A program made the position numbers and the translations under genes. A stretch of 64,000 nucleotides of DNA, from contig NZ_PJBP01000084.1 in assembly GCF_002836415.1 (NCBI RefSeq), forward strand, positions 1 to 64,000, in the 5' to 3' direction. Positions 8,801-17,418 of the stretch are shown piece after piece. Each line of letters begins with the position of its first letter. The first letter of the stretch is position 1. The DNA is from Psychromonas sp. MB-3u-54 (lineage in GTDB: Bacteria; Pseudomonadota; Gammaproteobacteria; Enterobacterales; Psychromonadaceae). Below the pieces are notes generated by a model. That model was not told where the DNA came from and did no database searches. It worked only from the letters and a program-made list of their open reading frames with translations.

Positions 8801-9742
8801 ATGAGCAGCAATATATTAGCAGCGCTGGAAAAGCGACTTGGCGCTGCGCCAAGCAAAAAGAGGGTTGCAAGTGAAGAGGCACACAGCGCGCAAGTCTTTG
8901 GGCAAGGTCGTAATTTTTTTCATATTGAGAATTTCTACTCCGCACATTCAATTATCAGAAATACCCTGCGCCTATGCCTGATGCATCAAAAAGGGCAACG
9001 TAATGCCGTAAATATTCAGCTTCGTCATAACAGTGTCAAACTCGTGGATCTGCATCCAGAGTTTCAAGGTTTCACCCTTCTTCATCTTAGCGACATGCAT
9101 CTTGATATGGATGAGCGGGCAACGATGGCATTGATGGCGCGAGTGAGAGAGGTAAATTATGATATCTGTGTCATGACGGGGGATTACCGCGCAAGTACCT
9201 ACGGGGAGATAGATAATGCGATGGCCGCCATGGCGCGATTGAGAGCACACTTAAAAAAACCTGTCTACGCTGTATTGGGGAACCATGACAGTATAACAAT
9301 GGTACCTGCCTTAGAGGAGATGGGGATTCAAGTACTGGTCAATGAAAATACACTGATTAAACGCGGACAAGGCACTCTGTTTCTTGCCGGTATTGATGAT
9401 GCGCATTACTTTTGTGCTGACGACATTCCTAAAGCGGCAAACGGCATGACCGACAGCATACCCGCTATCCTTTTATCTCATACCCCCGCCGTCTATAAGC
9501 AGGCAGCAGAAGCGGGATTTGGTTTAATCCTAGCCGGACATACTCATGGCGGTCAAATATGTTTGCCGGGGGGGATTCCTGTTATATTAGACTCTGATTG
9601 TCCGCGTTTTGTGGGCAAAGGGGCATGGCGATATAATAAATTGCAGGGTTATACTTCGGTCGGCTCGGGTACCTCTATGGTGAATGTACGCATAAACTGC
9701 CTGCCGGAAATTACGCTGCATACCCTTATCCGCAAAGATTAA
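8801..9742 (+). CDS. Metallophosphoesterase, YaeI/YkuE-like
   Basis: Calcineurin-like metallophosphoesterase of 313 residues. Metal-binding motifs appear in order: LSDMHLD (D-x-H, about 99), TGDYR, VLGNHDS (about 166), LSHTP, and GHTHGGQ near residue 247. The first 80 residues are a non-catalytic extension containing a weakly hydrophobic stretch. The class includes membrane-associated enzymes that cleave phosphodiesters or glycerophospholipids; the substrate here is unknown. It is transcribed away from the pYEATS group about 1.1 kb off, so a functional link is not supported. AAAAAGGGA precedes the ATG. Confidence 0.88.
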   Translation: MSSNILAALEKRLGAAPSKKRVASEEAHSAQVFGQGRNFFHIENFYSAHSIIRNTLRLCLMHQKGQRNAVNIQLRHNSVKLVDLHPEFQGFTLLHLSDMHLDMDERATMALMARVREVNYDICVMTGDYRASTYGEIDNAMAAMARLRAHLKKPVYAVLGNHDSITMVPALEEMGIQVLVNENTLIKRGQGTLFLAGIDDAHYFCADDIPKAANGMTDSIPAILLSHTPAVYKQAAEAGFGLILAGHTHGGQICLPGGIPVILDSDCPRFVGKGAWRYNKLQGYTSVGSGTSMVNVRINCLPEITLHTLIRKD

Positions 9743-9873
9743 GCAGCCGAATTGAGCATTTCAGCTTATTTTTTTACTCTTCTGCTAAACCCGAATTCAG
9801 TAACATTATTTGTCACCTAGATTATTTATCATCTTTTTTAGCCCGCACAGCATACATAAACCAAAGGGCTGGA

Positions 9874-10221
9874 TTATGCGCACGCTTCCGACCACACGGC
9901 AAACTCGTTACCGCTTGGCTCAATAAAATGAAACCGGTAACCGCCTGGGAATTTAAAAATCGGGCGATTAATCACCCCGCCATTTTTCTCTATTTTCTGT
10001 AATGTCGCTTTAATATTCACACTGTAGAAAACTAACAATGCAGCGCCCGATGCGGTGTTAGATGAAAGTTCTGATTGGAAAAAACCGCCGTTTAAACTTG
10101 GATCAGAAAAGGCCGTATATTCGGGGCCATAATCGATAAATGACCAATTAAAAACCGCGCTAAAGAAGTCTTTGGTTTGTTGGAGGTTTTTAGCTGGAAG
10201 CTCAATATAATGCTTATTCAT
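9874..10221 (-). CDS. VOC family (glyoxalase-like) protein
   Basis: A 115-residue single VOC protein: YIELPAKNLQQTKDFFSAVFNWSF at the N-terminus and YRFHFIEPSGNEFAVW at the C-terminus are the classic beta-alpha-beta-beta-beta halves. The metal-site positions look like H4 or E7 at the start and E106 in GNEFAVW. Such proteins include glyoxalase, dioxygenase and antibiotic-binding types; nothing in the context picks one. Standalone gene with its own spacer. Confidence 0.85.
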   Translation of the reverse strand: MNKHYIELPAKNLQQTKDFFSAVFNWSFIDYGPEYTAFSDPSLNGGFFQSELSSNTASGAALLVFYSVNIKATLQKIEKNGGVINRPIFKFPGGYRFHFIEPSGNEFAVWSEACA

Positions 10222-10555
10222 CAGTTTCCTTAATGGTCGCTAAGTGTTTCTAGTGCGCATCCGGCATTGCAATAGACTGCGCAGGCGTTTGATTAACCGA
10301 ATGCCCTCGGACTTAAGTTTGCATTATATTTTCATGACCTAATGCCATCATCCCTTCAATAGAAAGGTCTGGATGATTATATTGTGTACGCGGACTTATG
10401 TCGGTTTTAGCACTCATCTTTTCTCTTCGCGGGCAGTGTCTCTGTGCCCTCTGTGGTCGTACATTTTACCGTAAAAATACATGTTCGTATTTAAGTCTGA
10501 AAGCACTATATTCATTATAGCAATCCACATAAATATCTGCTCAATAGCCTAATAA
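10222..10555. other. Intergenic with MITE-like copy
   Basis: Most of this gap is a partial copy (10312-10416) of the inverted-repeat element at 44348-44560. Nothing else is seen. Confidence 0.5.
10312..10416 (-). mobile_element. Partial MITE-like element, family A
   Basis: CGGACTTAAGTTTG, then GACCTAAT, CATCATC, CTTCAATAGAAAGG and ATTATATTGTGTACG follow in the same order and spacing as the reverse complement of 44460-44560. It has lost the terminal AGTGTCTT and the other terminus. Two copies in one window suggest a once-mobile non-autonomous element. Confidence 0.6.
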
Positions 10556-11356
10556 CTAATTACTCCCTTCGGTGGTGATGCGTAATACTTGCCCGCAATG
10601 TTTGCAGTGGACAGCATCAATATCGTGACGATTTAGCCCGCAGGTAGGACATTCATAGGGTATTTTCCCGGGCCGGAAGATAGTTTGAATTAGGCGCAAG
10701 AACAGGGAAATGCCGAAAATCATGATCAGCACCGCCAGAAGATGTCCGCCGGTACCGATCAGCGTAATATCACCAAAACCGGTTGTTGTTAATGTCGCAA
10801 TAGTAAAATACAAGGCATCAACATAGCTTCCTATCGCCGGATTGGCGCCTACCTGACTGACATAGACGATCGCGGTAATGACAAAAATAAATACCAGCAG
10901 GTTAATGATGCTGAAAATAATATCTTCATGTAAACGAACAAAAGTTGATTGCCCGCGCAGATTTTTAAACATGCGATAAGAACGCAGCAATCGCAGTGAG
11001 CGTAAGACGCGCAGAAAACTTAAATTTCCCACCAGCGAAGGAGCCAACAATGAGGCAATGACGATCAAATCCGCCAATCCAACCGGATGAAATATTTCGC
11101 GCAGTCGTTTTTTGCTGATAGACAGGCGGGCACAGAATTCGAGCAGATAGATAATACCAATGGCCTGCTCCAGCAGATACTGGCTATCCAGCGACTGAAA
11201 AAATGATCCTATTACGAAATAAAGGATAGTAATGCCGTCAAAGGCGAGTAACCCCCAACGAAAATTGCGCGCTTGAGTGCTCGCTCCATTATAGAGAAAA
11301 TCGATTTGTATGCGGAGCCGTTGCCCAAAGCCGGCTGAAGATGGCGTATCAGTCAT
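10556..11356 (-). CDS. Kv-type potassium channel with zinc ribbon
   Basis: Inner-membrane ion channel of 266 residues. Six TM segments are visible, including an S4 helix with regularly spaced arginines (RVLRSLRLLRSYRMFK) and a pore with selectivity filter TTTGFGD, close to the K+ filter TTVGYGD. After S6 the C-terminus carries CPTCGL...CKHCGQ, a rubredoxin-like zinc ribbon (CxxC-x12-CxxC). The ribbon could sense metal or redox state or help tetramer assembly; this is inferred. GFGD instead of GYGD is tolerated in K+ channels. There is no operon partner. Confidence 0.88.
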   Translation of the reverse strand: MTDTPSSAGFGQRLRIQIDFLYNGASTQARNFRWGLLAFDGITILYFVIGSFFQSLDSQYLLEQAIGIIYLLEFCARLSISKKRLREIFHPVGLADLIVIASLLAPSLVGNLSFLRVLRSLRLLRSYRMFKNLRGQSTFVRLHEDIIFSIINLLVFIFVITAIVYVSQVGANPAIGSYVDALYFTIATLTTTGFGDITLIGTGGHLLAVLIMIFGISLFLRLIQTIFRPGKIPYECPTCGLNRHDIDAVHCKHCGQVLRITTEGSN

Positions 11357-11691
11357 AAATCACCTTATTCTTAAATAAAAGCTAACGATGGAAAGCGCAA
11401 TAAAATGTTTGGATTTATTGCCGATTACAGCATGATTATTAACATAAAAACACAAAAAACAGGTCTGAAGTGGCATTTGAACACAACTCGTGAGCTCAGC
11501 CACATTAATGGTTGAGCTTAATCGAGTGGAATAAGCGCATAAAGATAAGCCTGATGGTGAGAATCTTATTTGCTCAAAGCCCCCGCTAATCTTGCGACCT
11601 TTTGAATAAAAAATTGAATATTATATTTGTGATCCATTTGACTATATAATGCTTTCAATCTCATTCGAATAGATAACCAATAAGGAATCAT
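11357..11691. other. Divergent promoter region
   Basis: Lies between the divergent channel gene and the DUF2913-like gene, so it should hold both promoters. The plus gene has AAGGAATC before its ATG. No repeats or structured RNA recognised. Confidence 0.4.
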
Positions 11692-12354
11692 ATGATTCAA
11701 TTCTCCACTGAAATTTACAAACTGATTACCACCGCTTTAACTGAATTATCTGATTCTCATGATTCTGGTAGAACACCGCATAACCCGCTGAGTGAAGCTC
11801 ATTATTTAGGCGCTTGGGTTACAACCGCCATGAAAAAGAAACGTTTTGACGCTATTGTTGCTCCTACTTTGCAGACTTGGCAAAGACAAGCGCGCAGTCT
11901 TGGCAAAAACGCAGGACTAAAACGACAGTTTACGCATTTAGAAAAGTGTTACAGCAAAGTATTTGATGAGCAAAAAGAGGTTCGCCCTGTCAATAAAAGC
12001 CAATTGGAAAAACTTTTCGCCATGCTTGAAGAAGATCAATGGTTGGTGACAACTGATTTACCGGTTGGAGAAAGACTTAACCGACACAGCGGTGGCAAAG
12101 AGTCATTAATCGTTTGTACACAGCAACTGCTCGATTGTTTTGATCAGCAAGGGATGTTAATCAAGCCGATCTCTTTATATATCCGCGGTACTCTACAAAG
12201 TGTCATTGATTTGGCCTTTGCACAGGATCTACTTTTACATAAAATAACCGATTATAAATCTAAAGTGAAGTATCACGGCGAGTTTGTCGTTTATCCGAAT
12301 AACGATGGCAAATCTTTACCTGAATTCCCTGAAAACAACAGCGAAAAATCTTAA
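11692..12354 (+). CDS. DUF2913-like protein
   Basis: A 220-residue soluble protein resembling DUF2913, a family known mainly from Vibrio and relatives: N-terminal helical part with WVTTAMKKKRFD and WQRQARSLGKNAGLKRQF, and C-terminal KITDYKSKVKYHGEFVVYP. There is no signal peptide or TM segment. Function is unknown in the family. A good ribosome site (AAGGAAT) supports the start. A hairpin with a T-run follows 16 bp after the stop and ends the transcript. Confidence 0.7.
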   Translation: MIQFSTEIYKLITTALTELSDSHDSGRTPHNPLSEAHYLGAWVTTAMKKKRFDAIVAPTLQTWQRQARSLGKNAGLKRQFTHLEKCYSKVFDEQKEVRPVNKSQLEKLFAMLEEDQWLVTTDLPVGERLNRHSGGKESLIVCTQQLLDCFDQQGMLIKPISLYIRGTLQSVIDLAFAQDLLLHKITDYKSKVKYHGEFVVYPNNDGKSLPEFPENNSEKS

Positions 12355-12369
12355 TCACGCCTTGATTTG

Positions 12370-12402
12370 CAGCGGGTTAATTCGCGTTAACCTGCTGTTT
12401 TT
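12370..12402 (+). terminator. Rho-independent terminator after DUF2913-like gene
   Basis: Arms CAGCGGGTTAA (12370-12380) and TTAACCTGCTG (12387-12397) pair with one mismatch across a 6-base loop, followed by TTTTT. It overlaps the last codons of the convergent NUDIX gene. Confidence 0.75.
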
Positions 12403-12919
12403 CTGCCAGCAACTCAGCGGCAATTAATTGTAATAAAAAAGTTTCACGCTCGACAGATAATCCTTTTTTAGCACTGTTTAATAAAGTTTGTTGGTTATGT
12501 TTTATCGCATCATAAATATTTAACCAAACCGGCTTCATGCCGTTTCTTATTTCATAATCTTCATAATTTGTTACGCCTAATTTTGTATCAATATCACAAA
12601 CATAACAATATGATTTCATGTGCATGATTTCAAAACCGTCTTTATGCCAGGGGCGGAATTCCTCGTATAAACCAAACGCTTGTATTCCACGTATATTTTT
12701 CGCCCCGGTTTCCTCCTGCAGTTCGCGTATTAGTCCTTCGATCAGACCTTCATTTTTATCAACACCCCCACCAGGCAGGGTATAATCATGATAGCGGGCG
12801 GTATAAAGCATTAAAATCATATCGCCTTTTAATACAATTGCCCGGGCGGCATTACGCAAAAATGTACTTTTATTTAATGAAGCGATATTCGGATGAACGG
12901 TGGTTTTTAACAAGCGCAT
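12377..12919 (-). CDS. NUDIX hydrolase
   Basis: A 180-residue NUDIX enzyme, hydrolysing a nucleoside diphosphate linked to another group. The full NUDIX box is present at residues 51-73 (G-x5-E-x7-RE-L-x-EE-x-GA), with LPGGG before it as usual. The substrate is unknown; the flanking GLYEEFRPW and HMKSYCYVCDID are not diagnostic to me. It is convergent with the DUF2913-like gene and shares its terminator region. A small palindromic repeat lies 70-120 bp upstream of the start. Confidence 0.9.
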   Translation of the reverse strand: MRLLKTTVHPNIASLNKSTFLRNAARAIVLKGDMILMLYTARYHDYTLPGGGVDKNEGLIEGLIRELQEETGAKNIRGIQAFGLYEEFRPWHKDGFEIMHMKSYCYVCDIDTKLGVTNYEDYEIRNGMKPVWLNIYDAIKHNQQTLLNSAKKGLSVERETFLLQLIAAELLAEKQQVNAN

Positions 12920-12992
12920 AATAAGACTCTGGGATAATTTGGCCTATGATAGTATCAATAGAGGCTCAGTGTTAGAAGCAACTTTTGATCTT

Positions 12993-13040
12993 ATAGCAAA
13001 CGCATTAAGTTTGTGATCACTTTATTAATACCTTTGCTAT
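12993..13040. repeat. Short inverted-repeat element, family B
   Basis: A 48-bp near-palindrome: ATAGCAAACGCATTAA at one end and TTAATACCTTTGCTAT at the other, with GTTTGTGATCACT between. The ends match the 16-bp termini of 48494-48808 and 60387-60501, so this is a minimal member of the same family. Confidence 0.65.
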
Positions 13041-13157
13041 AAGGTAGAAGAGATAAAAACACGCTGTTCAATGGATTAAATCGACATGATAAGTTAATTA
13101 ATGCAATGGATATTATCTTATCGGTCGGGTGCGGAGGATTACTATCAATACGCCTAA

Positions 13158-13865
13158 TCAATACGCCGAATCAATAGGGGCGAGTAACCTTTGGTACTGA
13201 TTGATAATCCCTTGCACATCCTGCAGCGGATTTTTGGCAATACGCTGGTAGTGTTTAATGCTCTTCTGTAAGTAATGAATATGCTCTTTCTGTGAGAAGT
13301 CCCACATTTTTGAACCCACTATCGAAATGGGTTCAGCCGTATTCAAGGCCACGTGCAATATTTCATAACCACGTTTATTTTCAATGATCAGACTTTCAGC
13401 GATCAAACCTAACTGTCTGCTGATTAAAAATTCACGGACTTTATAATTATGATGAACGGGACACAAAATAAAGGCTAACGGGTAATGTCCAAACTGGCTT
13501 AAAATAGCCTTCATTAACTTAATGGTCAGCTCTCCCCCAACACCTGCAATAATAATCAAGTGGTTATCACTCTCCGGGTTTTTAGACACGCTCGCTAAGG
13601 GTAAATTGCTCACATCGCTGCAGTGCACCTTCCAGCTGCTTCTATTTTGCGCCTGCCCATAATGGTTTTTTAAGTCGGCTTCTAATTGCGTTAATAACGC
13701 CGGCACAATATCCACAAAGTGAACAGTATCGGCGGCCTGCCGCTTTAGCAGGCTTAACCCGAGAAAGCCGTGATCACAACAGCAATCCCAAATATGCTGG
13801 TAAGATTGACCAATCATAGCGTCTATTTGTTGCAAACGGCGACTCATTTTAATCTGATAATTCAT
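13158..13865 (-). CDS. TrmK-like tRNA methyltransferase
   Basis: SAM-dependent methyltransferase of 235 residues resembling TrmK/YtqB-type enzymes, which make m1A22 in tRNA in Gram-positives; the gammaproteobacterial version is less studied. Seen: WDCCCDHGFLGL as the SAM-binding motif I (about 27-38), VDIVP as motif II, and IIAGVGGELT as the motif IV region, followed by LCPVHHNYKVREFL. It is co-transcribed with tex, starting 8 bp after the tex stop. An RNA role fits that neighbour. Confidence 0.75.
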   Translation of the reverse strand: MNYQIKMSRRLQQIDAMIGQSYQHIWDCCCDHGFLGLSLLKRQAADTVHFVDIVPALLTQLEADLKNHYGQAQNRSSWKVHCSDVSNLPLASVSKNPESDNHLIIIAGVGGELTIKLMKAILSQFGHYPLAFILCPVHHNYKVREFLISRQLGLIAESLIIENKRGYEILHVALNTAEPISIVGSKMWDFSQKEHIHYLQKSIKHYQRIAKNPLQDVQGIINQYQRLLAPIDSAY

Positions 13866-13873
13866 CTGTTTTA

Positions 13874-16060
13874 TCAGGCTTTGACGGCAAGGCGCATGCT
13901 CAATGCAATACGTTTTCTTTGCACGTCAATCTCGACAACCCGGACATTAACCAACTGCCCGACTTTAACGATGGCAAAGGGATCACTGACAAAATTATCG
14001 GCAAGTTGAGAGATATGCACGAGCCCATCCTGATGAACGCCGATATCAACAAACGCGCCAAAATTGGTGACATTAGAGATAACACCCTGCAACAACATAC
14101 CGTCCTGTAAATCCGAAATTTTATTGATGTTTTTTGCAAAATCAACTCGTTGAAAATCCGGTCTGGGATCGCGTTGCGGTTTGGCAAGTTCTTGAATAAT
14201 CTCCCTGATACTGATAACACCAAAGGTCTGATCGGCATAGTTTTGCGCATCGAGCGAATTTAACAGACCAGAATTATTTAATAACTGCTGCACTTTAACC
14301 CCCTGCTGCGCGGCAATGCGTTTTACCAGATTATAAGCTTCAGGGTGAACAGCCGAATTATCAAGGGGATTAAGGGCATTATTGATCCGTAAAAATCCGG
14401 CACTTTGCTGATAAGCTTTATCACCTAAGCGCGGGACTTTTTGCAGCGCCAGGCGCGACTTAAAGGCACCGTTCAGGTCACGATAACTGACGATATTTTT
14501 AGCCACCGTATGATTCAATCCGGCCACTCGTGCGAGCAAAGAGACAGAGGCACTGTTTAAATCAACCCCCACGGAATTAACACAATCCTCAACAACACTG
14601 CCCAAACGCTGGCTTAGACTGCTTTGATTAACATCGTGCTGATACAGACCGACGCCGATCGCTTTAGCGTCTATTTTAACCAGCTCGGCTAACGGATCCT
14701 GCAATCGCCGTGCAATGGAAACCGCGCCTCTAATGGAAACATCGAGATCGGGAAACTCCTCGGATGCCAGTTCCGAGGCAGAATAAACCGATGCGCCGGC
14801 TTCACTGACGATAACAGTGGCAACCTCCAGGTTCTGCTGCGCTAAGGTAGTGTGAATAAAATCATCGGATTCCCGCGATGCCGTACCATTACCCACAGCG
14901 ATAAGTTCTACCTTAAAATCGTTAATTAATTTAAGCACTTCCTGTGCCGCCTGTTGGGTTTTATTAACCGGTTGATGCGGGTAGATGGTCTGATGAGCCA
15001 GTAATTTCCCGGTGCTGTCAATCACGGCTAATTTGCAGCCGGTGCGCAAGCCGGGATCTAACCCTAAGGTCACTTTAGGGCCTGCGGGCGCGGCCATTAA
15101 CAGCGCTTTTAAATTAGAGGCGAAGTTGTCCATGGCATTTTCATGGGCATCATCTTTCAAACGGGTGATTAACTGCGTTTCCAACTGCCCGGCTAATTTA
15201 CCCTTCCAGGCTTTTTGAATCACTTTTTTGCGCCAATTATTAGCTGGCAACTGCAACCAGGAAAAACCTAAATGATGGGCAATCAAACTTTCACAATAGG
15301 ATGATTTGGTTTTTTTATCCTGCTTCGGGTCGGCATTTAAATCGAGCTTAAGCAGCCCCTCTTTTTTACCGCGCAGGATGGCTAAAAATCGGTGTGCAGG
15401 AATTTTATGCAGAGGTTCCTGATAATCAAAATAGTCTTTATATTTAACCGCTTGTTGCTCTTTACCTTTTGCGACTTTGCATTCAAAAGCAGCATTGGCA
15501 GAGAGATAGTGACGCAATTTTCCAAGCAACTGCGGATCGTTAACAATGCGTTCCATACAAATAGAGAGGGCTCCCTCTAAAACGCTGTCAATATCAGAAA
15601 ACCCTTTATTCGGGTTAATATACTGCCGGCCTAAGGACTGCGGTTCACCGTCCGCCTGAATCCACAATTTATCAGCAAGGGGTTCAAGCCCCGCTTCAAT
15701 TGCTAACTCCCCTTTACTGATGCGTTTACTTTTATAGGGCAGATAAAGATCTTCAAGTGTACTTTTATTCTCACATTGTTCGATTTTAACCTTTAACTCC
15801 GGGGTTAATTTTCCCAGTGCGACAATGGCTTTGAGAATGCTCTGACGGCGAACATTCAATTCACGCAAATAAATTAAGCGCGTTTCCAGCAGGCGCAGCT
15901 GAATATCATCGAGCCCTTGAGTGGCCTCTTTACGGTAACGGGCGATAAAAGGCACGGTATTACCATCGTCATAGAGAGTAATAAATGCATTAACCTGCAC
16001 AAGCGGAAGATTAACTTCATTTGCAAGCTTTTGATTAACTGACGGTATAGTTGTTTTCAT
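13874..16060 (-). CDS. tex: Tex family RNA-binding transcription factor
   Basis: Tex/YhgF homologue of 728 residues, a transcription-associated RNA-binding protein. Domains in order: N-terminal helical Tex_N with FIARYRKEATQGLDD (about 38-52), the YqgF/RuvC-like nuclease fold with LGLDPGLRTGCKLAVID (about 337), helix-hairpin-helix repeats (SVGVDLNSAS... LLARVAGL), and a C-terminal S1 domain (GMLLQGVISNVTNFGAFVDIGVHQDGLVHIS, about 650-725). It stops right after S1, so the basic tail seen in some relatives is missing. It leads a two-gene operon with the methyltransferase. Divergent from the Gfo/Idh gene. Confidence 0.95.
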   Translation of the reverse strand: MKTTIPSVNQKLANEVNLPLVQVNAFITLYDDGNTVPFIARYRKEATQGLDDIQLRLLETRLIYLRELNVRRQSILKAIVALGKLTPELKVKIEQCENKSTLEDLYLPYKSKRISKGELAIEAGLEPLADKLWIQADGEPQSLGRQYINPNKGFSDIDSVLEGALSICMERIVNDPQLLGKLRHYLSANAAFECKVAKGKEQQAVKYKDYFDYQEPLHKIPAHRFLAILRGKKEGLLKLDLNADPKQDKKTKSSYCESLIAHHLGFSWLQLPANNWRKKVIQKAWKGKLAGQLETQLITRLKDDAHENAMDNFASNLKALLMAAPAGPKVTLGLDPGLRTGCKLAVIDSTGKLLAHQTIYPHQPVNKTQQAAQEVLKLINDFKVELIAVGNGTASRESDDFIHTTLAQQNLEVATVIVSEAGASVYSASELASEEFPDLDVSIRGAVSIARRLQDPLAELVKIDAKAIGVGLYQHDVNQSSLSQRLGSVVEDCVNSVGVDLNSASVSLLARVAGLNHTVAKNIVSYRDLNGAFKSRLALQKVPRLGDKAYQQSAGFLRINNALNPLDNSAVHPEAYNLVKRIAAQQGVKVQQLLNNSGLLNSLDAQNYADQTFGVISIREIIQELAKPQRDPRPDFQRVDFAKNINKISDLQDGMLLQGVISNVTNFGAFVDIGVHQDGLVHISQLADNFVSDPFAIVKVGQLVNVRVVEIDVQRKRIALSMRLAVKA

Positions 16061-16155
16061 AATTATCTTTTTAGTTGTGTTATTTATATCATCATTATGG
16101 CCTGCTCATCTTTTGCGTTATATTGAGCTTAATGACCCTCTATTAGGATGATAAC

Positions 16156-17127
16156 ATGATTAATTTTGCCGTTATCGGTAGCAACTGGATAACTGAAAAG
16201 TTTGTTAACGGGACATTAGTGAATAATGACCTGACCTTAACAGCCGTTTATTCCCGCACCTTAACAACAGCACAAAACTTTGCCGATAAATTTAACGTAC
16301 AACATTGTTTTGATGACCTGCAGGCATTAAGTCAATGTGACGATATTGATGCAGTTTATATTGCCAGTCCAAATTCTTTACATTTTGAACATGCTTTGCT
16401 AATGCTAGAAAAGGGCAAACACGTCATTTGTGAGAAACCCTTAGCCTCTAATATCCAGCAGGTTGAAGCGCTTTACCAAGCGGCGACAGCAAACAATGTT
16501 ATTTTGTTTGAAGCCTTTAAGACAGCTCATTTACCTAATTTTGCACAAATAAAAAATAATCTCCATAAACTAGGCACATTACGTAAAGCGCATATTAATT
16601 ACTGCCAATATTCATCACGTTACCAAAAATATCTCGATGGTGAAAATCCAAATACCTTTAACCCGCATTTTTCTAACGGTTCAATCATGGATATTGGCTA
16701 TTACTGCGTGGCTTTTACGGTTGCCCTGTTTGGTAAACCGCAGCATATTCAAGCCGATGCAGTTTTACTTGCGTCTGGCGTGGATGGTTGCGGCTCTGTC
16801 CTGCTAAACTATGGCGACTTTTCGGTCACTATTGACCATTCAAAAATAAGTCATTCAGACCTACAGAGCGAAATACAGGGTGAACAGGGTAATATGCTGA
16901 TTAAGCACTTCTCAGAATGTGAACAGGTGACGCTAAAAACAGACAGTATCGCGGATTTAACTCAGGAGCAGCATGAAAACAGCATGAGCTACGAAGCCAG
17001 TTTTTTTGCCCGCCAAATTAAGCAGGGAAAAATGGATTTACAAAGCATTGAACGCTCCAAAATAACCTCGAGCGTTATTAGTGAAATCCGCCGTTTAACG
17101 GGTGTTAAGTTTCCGGCTGACAATTAA
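16156..17127 (+). CDS. Gfo/Idh/MocA family oxidoreductase
   Basis: NAD(P)-dependent oxidoreductase of 323 residues. The N-terminal Rossmann fold begins FAVIGSNWITEKF, where the usual GxGxxG is relaxed to GSNWIT. DAVYIASPNSLHFEHA and HVICEKPLASN (the EKP motif, about 97-99) are typical. The C-terminal half is the substrate-binding sheet with MDIGYYCVAF. Family members act on sugars, inositols or related compounds; no pathway neighbours identify the substrate. It is a single gene ended by the hairpin at 17238. Confidence 0.9.
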   Translation: MINFAVIGSNWITEKFVNGTLVNNDLTLTAVYSRTLTTAQNFADKFNVQHCFDDLQALSQCDDIDAVYIASPNSLHFEHALLMLEKGKHVICEKPLASNIQQVEALYQAATANNVILFEAFKTAHLPNFAQIKNNLHKLGTLRKAHINYCQYSSRYQKYLDGENPNTFNPHFSNGSIMDIGYYCVAFTVALFGKPQHIQADAVLLASGVDGCGSVLLNYGDFSVTIDHSKISHSDLQSEIQGEQGNMLIKHFSECEQVTLKTDSIADLTQEQHENSMSYEASFFARQIKQGKMDLQSIERSKITSSVISEIRRLTGVKFPADN

Positions 17128-17237
17128 TAGTTTTATCAAAACTCACAGACAGAACGACTACATTCCAACCTATTGTGACGCAACAGCGTAAACAAAGACT
17201 TCCTGCCTTAAGGTGATTTTTTCAACCCAAGACAGAC

Positions 17238-17273
17238 AAACCAAGTAGCAATTAAATTGATACTTGGTTTTTT
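17238..17273 (+). terminator. Rho-independent terminator
   Basis: AAACCAAGTA (17238-17247) and TACTTGGTTT (17261-17270) form a perfect 10-bp stem with a 13-base loop and a following T-run. It ends the Gfo/Idh transcript and lies before the convergent cstA-type gene. Confidence 0.8.
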
Positions 17274-17418
17274 AGGGTTTTATCTATAATTTATTTTTTT
17301 ACAAAGTTAGTTATTTATATAAGCAGACTTAATGAAAGGTTTTACTGAGATGTAAAAAGTGGTCATTCATTGTCGAACAACCACTGTGCTTTACGTTTTT
17401 TATCTATTTTATAAGTGC

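Noticed and set aside
8801-9742. Metallophosphoesterase as part of the pYEATS/SLATT module
   Set aside because: Opposite strand and about 1.1 kb away with repeat DNA between; no coupling seen.
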